Shown piece after piece: positions 11,501 through 18,450 of a stretch of DNA of 54,116 bases. The stretch spans positions 1-54,116 of the forward strand of contig JAFGPB010000069.1 in NCBI GenBank assembly GCA_016926205.1, written 5' to 3'. This DNA is from Bacteroidales bacterium (lineage in GTDB: Bacteria > Bacteroidota > Bacteroidia > Bacteroidales > UBA10428). The position numbers and the translations under genes are program-made. A model generated the notes under the pieces. The model worked only from the letters and a program-made list of their open reading frames with translations, was not told where the DNA came from and searched no databases. Each line of letters opens with the position of its first letter. The first letter of the stretch is position 1.

Positions 11501-11830
11501 CGTGATGATAAAATTACCGAGATAAAAGGAGACAGGTTTGCAATCGGACTGGATGAAACGAATTTCATGGATCAAACCTTTAAGAATCACATCATACCAT
11601 TACAGGAAGAAGACATCATCTACATCTTTTCCGACGGATTTGCAGATCAGTTTGGGGGTCCTGACGGTAAAAAATACAAATACCGCCGTTTCAAACATCT
11701 GCTGCTGAATTTGCATAAGCTTAGCATGGAAAAGCAGCGGGAGATCCTTGAGAATAATGTGATCGAGTGGAGGGGTGAACAGGAACAGGTTGATGACATC
11801 CTGATCATCGGTATTAAAATAGACTTTTAA
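8588..11830 (+). CDS. Membrane sensor: two-component-regulator propeller with SpoIIE/PP2C phosphatase output
   Basis: This protein of about 1080 residues starts with a signal peptide (MPVSRAYPIAFAMLLFLPFC). It then carries a long series of regulator-propeller repeats, marked by repeated units such as GYLWAATKNGLNRYDG and GTIWIGTANGLNRFDP, through about residue 650. A Y_Y_Y-like beta domain, one transmembrane helix (TAALIIYGVLLTGLLVVLF) and a coiled coil follow. The C-terminal PPM/SpoIIE phosphatase has the metal-binding aspartates in DIVSGDFYW, VDCTGHGVPGAFM, FSDGFADQ and QVDDILI. The layout is that of hybrid sensors in this phylum with a serine/threonine phosphatase in place of a kinase. It probably senses a periplasmic ligand and controls an anti-sigma-antagonist or similar partner. 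No partner is encoded next to it; the convergent neighbour is a hybrid histidine kinase. The ligand is unknown. Confidence 0.88.
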   Translation: MPVSRAYPIAFAMLLFLPFCISGQNYLQPEIISIEEGLSSHFVHDVMIDHRGYLWAATKNGLNRYDGYGFKQVMTDRSPGPLRESFEILRLADDEKGNIWFLNNTGTGMYDLNTGEILYYNRESFEKNLSASSQIIDIYIDAENTVWVLTDAYLTEIKSGQYSESYALPQGFKGHSITCITADQGGSIWIGSSSGPLMLNRQSGNFTELISGNTQAALSNPHVNCLFVEQEGTIWIGTANGLNRFDPVNFNIRTFYPENTGRSNPGNEIVSISHHAEGSILVVTGSGIEIFDLHREQFTNVYASSEIKLFSAVSDAFGNIWSASSNGILKLRKSDLLVRNYNTVSSNLKLTENHVTALYAAEEDQLWVGYESGAFDIVNTSTSGIIRKQTLTDDKVTGFYRFSNTGDVMVVKAHGLNLYDRYGSEQTDWEAGYPFIRDELFRGDQINCMLQDTAGRIWMGTSDGLQVLRRDEATHQRMTALKSGSDSLVLRQVYDIALDSRNNLWLGTDNGIILYNPEEESFYKYTPYDKALLNTENKKIYTIVAETPDYFWIGTSRGLYSFDVNRREFTALNDQELINSAVKTIAFDQYGSIWIGTDVGLYYYDRNALLFFDPGDGPVNYSYNASTADPSGNVYVGGDHGLSRVSIASVEPRTRYHDVVITGIYWIENELKEEICFEVPDTIILPMRKNALQINFAVLDLSNPENNRFSYAFAKTGSAPESYRNISQPYVILNPLSQGKYVFSVKGSNSHMVWNPDGDRLVIVIEGSFWTSTAALIIYGVLLTGLLVVLFRQWMVWISHKNRQSMEKEMIAKQIMEQKEELSTKNKSITDSINYAKRIQTAMLPPYKMLKSLFPSSFILYMPKDIVSGDFYWINTMYNKTFLAAVDCTGHGVPGAFMSIIGFELFRKITSIEGMTRPSDILNRLNEDFHEIFKDVDNVVLRDGMDVAFCSIDKKNKILEFAGAFNPLYLIRDDKITEIKGDRFAIGLDETNFMDQTFKNHIIPLQEEDIIYIFSDGFADQFGGPDGKKYKYRRFKHLLLNLHKLSMEKQREILENNVIEWRGEQEQVDDILIIGIKIDF

Positions 11831-11835
11831 CCGGA

Positions 11836-13599
11836 TCAGGTATCATTTTCCCCGGCTTCAAGCAGATTTTTCATTTTCTGAACCAGGAGATCGACCTGAA
11901 AAGGTTTGCTGATGTAATCATTCATACCGGCTGCCAGACAGGTTTCCTTGTCACCTGAAAGGGCATTTGCGGTAATGGCTATTATGGGTGTCTGTGTATT
12001 TGAAGAGGATTCCAGTTCCCGTATTTTTTTCGTTGCGACAATACCGTTAATGACCGGCATCTGAATATCCATCAGGATGAGATCGTACTTGACCGACCCG
12101 AACTTGTCAAGGGCGTCCTTTCCATTATGGGCAACATCAATGTTTTTTACCAGATTCTTCAAGCTCAAAATCAGAATCTTCTGATTGATGGCATTGTCCT
12201 CTACAAGCAAAATGTTGGAATCCTTCAGCGCGACCTTATGTTTGACCTGAAGCAACCGGGTTACTTCCCTGTCCGGTTCCGTTTTTTTATACCCTGTAAA
12301 ATGGGTGTCCTTTTTCAGAGTCAATCCGAATGTCATGGAAGTAAAGTTGTCTGAAGTCGAGATTTCAAGTTCACCACCATAATATTCAATGATCTTCCTT
12401 GCGATGATGAAATCAATAAAGTAATCATCAGGCTGGTAGGTCCCTTCACGAATAAGTTCAGGACTGGGTCTGGCATAATAATTGCCGTAATCGTCCGATT
12501 CCAGTCGCAGAAGCGGACATTTAACGGTAAAAGTCATTGCTGTTTCCTGTTCCCGGTCTTCCTCGATATCAACCTCTGCTTCTATGGTGATCTTTTGGTC
12601 GGGATTTGACTTAATAACATTTTCAATAATGTTGAGGAATATTTGTTTCACCCTTATCGGATCACCAATATAATTGGTTTTGATGTTTTTTGAGAAATCC
12701 AGCACAATCTCGATACGGTCTTTGTACTGATCCCTGAACAATTTGAAAATACTCTCAATGGAAGCAGACAGGTCAAAACTTACCTGACTGCTTATCTCTT
12801 TCTCGATTTTTACCTCAGAGACTTTAACGATGTTATTGACCACATTGATCAGATTGATTGTCGATGCCATGATGGTATCGAACAGATCACGCAGGTCAGG
12901 ATCAAGCCTGGATTTATTTACAAGGTTGGAAACAACTGTTAGATTGTTTAGTGGTGTCCTGATCTGGTGTGACAATTTTGACAAGAAATCCTCCTTTTGT
13001 CTGATCTCATTTCTGGATTCGATGACTGACCGAGTAAGCACCTGATTGTTATGGAGTTTCAGGTATTCATGGAAATAAATCATCAGGTGAATGATGGCAT
13101 ATGCACCAACAAGCCTAAGGGAGAAAGCAGCGGTATATTCCTGTGATCCCCCGAATTGCTGGTGCAAGGATAAAAACGCGATGACCACAAGAAAAAAGAC
13201 GAAAGAAACCACATTGCCCCGGCTTAAGCCGAATAAAGGTATTGCAAAGACCGGGAAAAACAAACTCCACATAAAACCGGTACCGGAAGTGCCTCCTGCA
13301 TAAAGCAGGTATAACATCACAACAGCTGCCAGCAGGGTGAGAATGTGCTTACAGGTTTGCTGATGCTTGGTGAAATGATAAAAGACCAGATTCATGATCA
13401 GAACAGCTGCAGCTGCCAGCAATACGATTGATAATGCAGTATTTCCGGAGGTCAGTGCCAGGATTCCGAATAAAATACATGTAGCGGTACAGGTGATGTG
13501 GTAAAGATAGATGAATAAGATCTTGTTGACTACTTCAAGATCAGACTGTTGTTCAAGTTTTTTCGTCAGCCGGTCCAGCAACAAATACAGTGGATTCAT
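11836..13599 (-). CDS. Hybrid histidine kinase with degenerate catalytic domain and intact receiver
   Basis: This 587-residue protein has six hydrophobic segments in the first 180 residues, then a dimerisation helix with the phosphoacceptor His at about residue 211 (SKLSHQIRTPLNNL). Next is an ATPase-like domain, and then a C-terminal receiver with phosphoacceptor Asp at about 511 (DLILMDIQMPVING), acidic pocket LLVEDNAINQ and Lys in ISKPF. The N box survives as NIIENVIKS, but no DxGxG G1 box or glycine-rich G2 box is visible, and the residue after the His is Gln instead of the usual Glu or Asp. Kinase activity is therefore doubtful. The frame is open upstream to a TTG at 13623; the ATG at 13599 is preferred. 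The 3' end lies 5 bases from the end of the convergent phosphatase gene. Confidence 0.85.
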   Translation of the reverse strand: MNPLYLLLDRLTKKLEQQSDLEVVNKILFIYLYHITCTATCILFGILALTSGNTALSIVLLAAAAVLIMNLVFYHFTKHQQTCKHILTLLAAVVMLYLLYAGGTSGTGFMWSLFFPVFAIPLFGLSRGNVVSFVFFLVVIAFLSLHQQFGGSQEYTAAFSLRLVGAYAIIHLMIYFHEYLKLHNNQVLTRSVIESRNEIRQKEDFLSKLSHQIRTPLNNLTVVSNLVNKSRLDPDLRDLFDTIMASTINLINVVNNIVKVSEVKIEKEISSQVSFDLSASIESIFKLFRDQYKDRIEIVLDFSKNIKTNYIGDPIRVKQIFLNIIENVIKSNPDQKITIEAEVDIEEDREQETAMTFTVKCPLLRLESDDYGNYYARPSPELIREGTYQPDDYFIDFIIARKIIEYYGGELEISTSDNFTSMTFGLTLKKDTHFTGYKKTEPDREVTRLLQVKHKVALKDSNILLVEDNAINQKILILSLKNLVKNIDVAHNGKDALDKFGSVKYDLILMDIQMPVINGIVATKKIRELESSSNTQTPIIAITANALSGDKETCLAAGMNDYISKPFQVDLLVQKMKNLLEAGENDT

Positions 13600-13795
13600 T
13601 CTTGTTGTATGGTTCTTTGGCAAATAATTTGTTCGTTTCTTAATATAAAAACAGTTAAAAATAATAAATATTTGCAGAATTCAGTTATAAAACTATGAAC
13701 TGTCTGTTCATTGAATTCCTTTCAACAGGTTTTATACTTTAAGAAATATGGGTTAATTTTACAGTATGAGAGCAACCGGTGGAGGAAAGACTTTA

Positions 13796-14482
13796 ATGAA
13801 AAGCCTGATTTTATTGACATCGTTTTTATGCTTTACTGCATGGGTATCCGCTCAGCAGGATACGTCGCGGTTGATACAGTATACCCCGGAATTTAAATTC
13901 CGGGACGGACTGTTTCTCAGTTTTGAACAGGTTCAGCAGAACAATCCGATACCTGTATCCATGATCATCAGTCCGGTTTCCTATGATGATCCGGATTTTT
14001 ATGATAAAATCCTGCAATACAAGATAATACAATATTTTGATCAGCTCGGGACTGTCCAGGAAATGCAGGTGAGGGACCTGTGGGGTTACTCCCGGAACGG
14101 AATATTGCACATCAATATCAACGACGACTTTTACCGGATCACCTATATCGGGAAGATCTGTCATTTTGTTGCCAGTCTCACCACATACAATAGTTATTAC
14201 AATCCTTATAATCCTTATGGTTCACCCTATTATTACCCCTATTACAGTCCCTACAGATATTACCCCGACAGGAGAACAACAGAAATGAGGCAGTACCTGC
14301 TGGATTTCACAACCGGTAATATTCTGGATTATGATGTTCCCGAAATAGAAGTTCTGCTCATGAGCGACCCTGAATTGCATGATGAATACTTATCACTCAG
14401 CAGAAGAAAGAGAAGACAGAGCAAATTTCTGTATATCAGAAAATTCAACGACCGGAATCCGCTTTATTTTCCTGATATCTGA
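13796..14482 (+). CDS. Secreted protein of unknown function with Tyr/Pro-rich stretch
   Basis: I do not recognise this 228-residue protein. It has a clear signal peptide (MKSLILLTSFLCFTAWVSAQ) after a GGAGG ribosome binding site at 13781-13785, which decides the start against the longer open frame from 13766. Near the middle, codons at about 14182-14268 encode a run of Tyr, Pro, Asn and Ser residues (YYNPYNPYGSPYYYPYYSP). The C-terminus is charged (LSRRKRRQSKFLYIRKF). It is followed after 43 bases by another secreted protein on the same strand, so the two may be co-transcribed. It is likely periplasmic or outer-membrane attached. Confidence 0.7.
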   Translation: MKSLILLTSFLCFTAWVSAQQDTSRLIQYTPEFKFRDGLFLSFEQVQQNNPIPVSMIISPVSYDDPDFYDKILQYKIIQYFDQLGTVQEMQVRDLWGYSRNGILHININDDFYRITYIGKICHFVASLTTYNSYYNPYNPYGSPYYYPYYSPYRYYPDRRTTEMRQYLLDFTTGNILDYDVPEIEVLLMSDPELHDEYLSLSRRKRRQSKFLYIRKFNDRNPLYFPDI

Positions 14483-14525
14483 AAGTTATTCATGTATTTG
14501 GATGTATAAAATTACTATTGATCTT

Positions 14526-15371
14526 ATGAAGAAGATTCTGATTGCCTGGTGCCTTCTGCTGGTTATCCCGGTATTGTCTGCGCAAAGCTATGTTCCATCC
14601 AGAGAGGATATAACAGCATTTTTCAATACCAGGACCCTGGTGGTTCTTGATGCCAGTCCGTTAAGTGAATATAATACAATCATCACCGGTGTTATGGCAC
14701 AGGAATGGAAGGTTACTGATTATGACTTCATTTCAGTTGAAGAATTTGAGGCAAAAAGATTCGATCCGGCCTGTTCCTTTATTTATACTTCACAGGTTAC
14801 TTTTGAGAATGACAAAACCGATGCCCGTTATAAATTTCTCCACCTGTCTCTGGGTGGAGACTATTTCAGGCTGAATGAAATGCCTGATTTGGCTTCGGTA
14901 CCTCTGGCCTACCATAATGTGGATGAAGACCGGTACTCCTTTAAGCTGGCGGTTCTGGTGAGATTCATTCAGAATCACGTCATGCTGATTCGCGAACATC
15001 CTGAAATTGTATCGTCAAACGTACTCAAATACTATAACAACAACATCAGGGAGATCAGGGATAAAATCCTTTATCTTCTTGAAGAGGAAATCGCTCCGGA
15101 GATCAGGAATGTCACAATCATTCGGAAGATTTATCCATATAAATTTCAGCTGGTTACAATGGAAGATATTAAAGAAGCCATAGAACGCAGGGATCCTGAT
15201 GTGGTTTTTCTGCATAAAGTCGGGCCGGAAGGAACAAAAATTAATGCACGTTCCTATAAAATTGTCATCGGAGCTGCAAATGCCAGTTTTTATTATTTCG
15301 ACTACCATATGATCAGCAATAAAAATCCGGACGGACTGCTGGAAACTGATTTTAAGAAAATGGCGAGATAA
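14526..15371 (+). CDS. Secreted protein of unknown function
   Basis: The 281-residue product starts with a signal peptide ending VLSAQ (MKKILIAWCLLLVIPVLSAQ) and has no other membrane segment. The rest is a mixed alpha/beta globular sequence with motifs I cannot assign (FFNTRTLVVLDASPLSEYN, DPDVVFLHKVGPEG). An open frame extends upstream into the preceding gene, but the ATG at 14526 directly before the signal peptide is the sensible start. Bacteroidota genomes hold many such periplasmic proteins, and I infer no function. A 9-bp hairpin at 15398-15423 follows the gene. Confidence 0.7.
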   Translation: MKKILIAWCLLLVIPVLSAQSYVPSREDITAFFNTRTLVVLDASPLSEYNTIITGVMAQEWKVTDYDFISVEEFEAKRFDPACSFIYTSQVTFENDKTDARYKFLHLSLGGDYFRLNEMPDLASVPLAYHNVDEDRYSFKLAVLVRFIQNHVMLIREHPEIVSSNVLKYYNNNIREIRDKILYLLEEEIAPEIRNVTIIRKIYPYKFQLVTMEDIKEAIERRDPDVVFLHKVGPEGTKINARSYKIVIGAANASFYYFDYHMISNKNPDGLLETDFKKMAR

Positions 15372-15397
15372 TGCCTGGCTGGGAATGAAGAAGAGGA

Positions 15398-15423
15398 AAT
15401 CATGCAGAATGGTTTGCATGATT
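15398..15423. terminator. Possible terminator or RNA hairpin
   Basis: AATCATGCA at 15398-15406 pairs perfectly with TGCATGATT at 15415-15423, with an 8-base loop. There is no T run after it, so it is a weak terminator candidate for the gene ending at 15371. Confidence 0.35.
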
Positions 15424-15492
15424 GTACAGGCAGACGACATAACAATTGAACAATATTTATTATTTTCATACTCTGATTAAAATGTTTACCGG

Positions 15493-16248
15493 ATGATCTG
15501 TATGAGATCAGGTATTATTCTTGCCTGCTTGTTTTTGTTTCCGGGAAGTGATCTGATTGCACAGGAAAATGCAAGGGTAAAGGATCTGCTTTCCGAAGCG
15601 GATGTTTATATCGGAACCCATCAGCTTGATCAGGCCCTTGAAAAGACCATGGAAGCATTGCAGATCGATCCGTCAAGTCTGCCTGCAATCCGCAAACAGG
15701 TCAACATCTACTATCTGAAGAACGATGACAAGGAAGCTTTAAGGCTGGCGGATGCTGCCATCAGGGAATTCTCCGGTGATCCGGAATTGTTATACTTAAG
15801 AGGAATTGTCCATAACAACCGGGGACGTTATGCAAAAGCTATTGAGGATTTTAACCGGGCATTGGCTTTGCAGGATGAAAAAGATGCATACAAAATTTAT
15901 CTGGGAAGGGGTATTGCCTTTATGAGCCTTGTGAAATATGAACAGGCCATGGCAGATTTTTCAAGATCAATTGAATTGAACGACAGTATAGCCGGTGCCT
16001 ATCACAGCCGTGCACTTCTGAATTACGAACTCCAGGATTATCATGCTGCTATAGAAGACTTTTTAAAAACCCTGGAACGCGATGTGGTAAATGATGCGTT
16101 GTATTTTAATCTTGGCATGTCATACTTCAGACTTTCAGATCAGACAAATGCATGCCCGTATTTTCACAAGGCCTGTACAATGGGGAACAACAATGCATGC
16201 AGGATGGTCCTGATGGAATGTGCCAAAGCAATACCGGATATCCCGTAA
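15493..16248 (+). CDS. Secreted tetratricopeptide-repeat protein
   Basis: This protein of up to 251 residues has a signal peptide (MRSGIILACLFLFPGSDLIAQ from the second ATG at 15502, or three residues longer from 15493). It then consists of consecutive 34-residue TPR units with the usual Gly/Ala/Pro spacing, for example QLDQALEKTMEALQIDPS, GRYAKAIEDFNRALAL, VKYEQAMADFSRSIELN and QDYHAAIEDFLKTLE. TPR arrays form protein-binding superhelices, here in the periplasm. The last unit contains three cysteines (ACPYFHKACTMGNNNAC), a spacing reminiscent of Sel1-like repeats. The partner is unknown. Confidence 0.85.
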   Translation: MICMRSGIILACLFLFPGSDLIAQENARVKDLLSEADVYIGTHQLDQALEKTMEALQIDPSSLPAIRKQVNIYYLKNDDKEALRLADAAIREFSGDPELLYLRGIVHNNRGRYAKAIEDFNRALALQDEKDAYKIYLGRGIAFMSLVKYEQAMADFSRSIELNDSIAGAYHSRALLNYELQDYHAAIEDFLKTLERDVVNDALYFNLGMSYFRLSDQTNACPYFHKACTMGNNNACRMVLMECAKAIPDIP

Positions 16249-16325
16249 AGAACCACATTGTTCTGCTGAGATCATTGCCTGTGAATTGATATTCCTGTTG
16301 TCATTGCTGATTTTACTAGCTTTAA

Positions 16326-18314
16326 ATGGACCTGTCAGTTATTATAGTAAGTTACAACGTTAAGTATTTCCTTGAACAATGTATGAATGCTGTTATCCGC
16401 TCGGCTGCTGCAATCCGGACAGAGATCATCGTAGTTGACAACAATTCTGTTGACGGTTCAGTACAAATGGTAAGGGAAAAATTTCCATGGATAACACTGA
16501 TTAAAAACCCGAAAAATAACGGATTTGCAAAGGCCAACAACCAGGGTATCAGTCTTGCCCGGGGAAAGTATGTGCTTCTGCTCAATCCTGATACCGTTGT
16601 TCAGGAAGATACCTTCATGAAATGTTTTGAATTCATGGAATCGCATCCTGAAGCAGGAGCAATTGGTGTTAAGATGATTAACGGGAAAGGCAGATTCCTT
16701 CCCGAATCCAAGCGGGCATTTCCTACTCCTGAAGTGGCATTTTACAAAATCTTCGGATTTTCTGCCCTGTTTCCAAAGTCGAGGAGATTCGGCCGCTATT
16801 CGCTCGGATATCTCGACAGGGAGCATGTTCATGAAGTGGATGTGATCTCAGGCGCCTTTATGTTCATACGCCGGACGGCACTTGATCAATCGGGTTTGCT
16901 CGACGAAAATTTCTTTATGTATGGTGAAGATATTGATCTTTCATACCGCATTAAAAACAAAGGATATGTGAATTATTACTACCCTGAAACCACAATCATA
17001 CACTATAAAGGTGAAAGCACAAAGAAAAGCAGCATAAATTATGTGATGTTGTTTTATCAGGCGATGATTATTTTTGCCCGCAAGCATTTTTCAAAGAACG
17101 TTGCCCGTTATTATGCCATACTCATCCGTACAGCGATCTATTTCAGGGCTTTAGTTTCCATAATAAAGCGGTATATCCTCAGCATCATGAATCCTCTGGT
17201 GAATGCATTGGTTGTTTTTGCCGGATATTATTTTTTCCTTCCGCTCTGGGCAAGGCATCTTTTTGGCAACAACGGTAACTATCCCCGGGAATATCTGTAT
17301 TACATAGTGCCTGCATACATTCTGGTCTGGACACTCTCCATTTATTTCTCCGGGGGGTATGAAAAACTGGTCAGATCGTCGAATCTTATTAAGGGAGTCA
17401 TGACCGGAACTGTAATTATTCTGATCGTTTATGCTTTGTTGCCGGAACATTTAAGATTTTCAAGGGCTTTAATTCTGATCGGGACAGTCTGGATGTTCAT
17501 TTCTTCATTGCTGATACGTTTTCTGTTCAGTCTGATGGACAGCAGAAATTTCAAACTTGAATTGCGCACAAGAGATAAACGCACAATCATCATCGGCAGT
17601 ATGGAAGCATACAAAAGTGTCCGGGACATTCTCAAACAGACATCAACAAAATGCGACCTGGCCGGATGCGTTCATCCGATTCCGGCTGAAACTGTTCCTG
17701 ACGGGTATATCGGACATATCGGACAAATCATGGAGATTGTCAGCATAAACCGGATTGAGGAAATCATTTTTTGTGCCGGTGACCTGACATCCAAAAGCAT
17801 TATTAAAACTATGTTGTATTGTAGCGGTGCCCATGTTGAATTTAAAATTGCCCAGCCCGAAGGCCTTTCCATTATCGGCAGCAGTTCAGTCAATACAACG
17901 GGAGACCTTTATGTGGTGCATTCCAACACACTCTCAAAGAGCCTGAACATAAGAAAGAAGCGTATGCTCGACATTGCAGTTGCACTGTTCCTTTTTCTCA
18001 TCAGTCCGCTTATGATTTTTGTTGTGAAGAATCCCCGCGGTTACTTTTGCAATATTGGGGTGATCTTAATGGGTTTTGCCTCATGGGTAAGCTATGATCA
18101 GTTCTCAGACAGCCAAACCGATTTGCCCGGACTCAAAAAAGGTGTTCTGACACCCGCTGACGCAATGAATTCAGCTGTCATGTCACCTGAAGCGATAGAA
18201 AACCTGAACCTGCTTTATGCAAAAGATTATAAAATCTTCAATGACCTCAGCATCATACTGCGTTCATATCGCAATCTGGGAAGAAAAGCCGGTTTTCACG
18301 CCGGAAATCAATAA
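16326..18314 (+). CDS. Glycosyltransferase family 2 fused to an incomplete sugar-phosphate transferase module
   Basis: This 662-residue protein begins with a GT2 domain (about residues 1-270): LSVIIVSYNVKYFLEQC, nucleotide-sugar binding EIIVVDNNSVDGS, the LLLNPDTVV motif and FFMYGEDIDLSYRIKNKGY. Four membrane segments (about 290-410) follow, then a Rossmann-like CoA_binding_3 type domain (about 420-540, KRTIIIGSMEAYKSV), which in this family precedes a bacterial sugar transferase. The sugar transferase starts normally (KKRMLDIAVALFLFLISPL) and ends with its usual tail (YKIFNDLSIILRSYRNLG). The catalytic core in between is mostly missing. It probably acts in surface polysaccharide or lipopolysaccharide assembly. 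No other polysaccharide genes lie nearby. Confidence 0.85.
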   Translation: MDLSVIIVSYNVKYFLEQCMNAVIRSAAAIRTEIIVVDNNSVDGSVQMVREKFPWITLIKNPKNNGFAKANNQGISLARGKYVLLLNPDTVVQEDTFMKCFEFMESHPEAGAIGVKMINGKGRFLPESKRAFPTPEVAFYKIFGFSALFPKSRRFGRYSLGYLDREHVHEVDVISGAFMFIRRTALDQSGLLDENFFMYGEDIDLSYRIKNKGYVNYYYPETTIIHYKGESTKKSSINYVMLFYQAMIIFARKHFSKNVARYYAILIRTAIYFRALVSIIKRYILSIMNPLVNALVVFAGYYFFLPLWARHLFGNNGNYPREYLYYIVPAYILVWTLSIYFSGGYEKLVRSSNLIKGVMTGTVIILIVYALLPEHLRFSRALILIGTVWMFISSLLIRFLFSLMDSRNFKLELRTRDKRTIIIGSMEAYKSVRDILKQTSTKCDLAGCVHPIPAETVPDGYIGHIGQIMEIVSINRIEEIIFCAGDLTSKSIIKTMLYCSGAHVEFKIAQPEGLSIIGSSSVNTTGDLYVVHSNTLSKSLNIRKKRMLDIAVALFLFLISPLMIFVVKNPRGYFCNIGVILMGFASWVSYDQFSDSQTDLPGLKKGVLTPADAMNSAVMSPEAIENLNLLYAKDYKIFNDLSIILRSYRNLGRKAGFHAGNQ

Positions 18315-18316
18315 AT

Positions 18317-18336
18317 CGGGAATGATTTGATTCCCG
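18317..18336. terminator. Hairpin after the glycosyltransferase gene
   Basis: CGGGAAT at 18317-18323 and ATTCCCG at 18330-18336 form a perfect 7-bp stem with a 6-base loop, immediately after the stop codon at 18312-18314. There is no T run, so termination is only suggested. Confidence 0.4.
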
Positions 18337-18423
18337 CTACAGAAATAGAAGTTGTTTAACAAATAGTTAATAAATTGACAACTATTACATACAAATGATG
18401 ATTCGTGAATTGCTTTTATTTGT

Positions 18424-18431
18424 TAAATTTG
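18424..18431 (+). promoter_or_regulatory. Candidate -7 promoter element
   Basis: TAAATTTG matches the Bacteroidota TAnnTTTG -7 consensus exactly and lies 19 bases before the ATG of the first TPR-PD40 gene. I see no good TTG -33 element at the ideal distance. The same octamer stands in front of the next paralogue at 21809-21816. Confidence 0.35.
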
Positions 18432-18450
18432 TTTGATCACACCTTGAATT

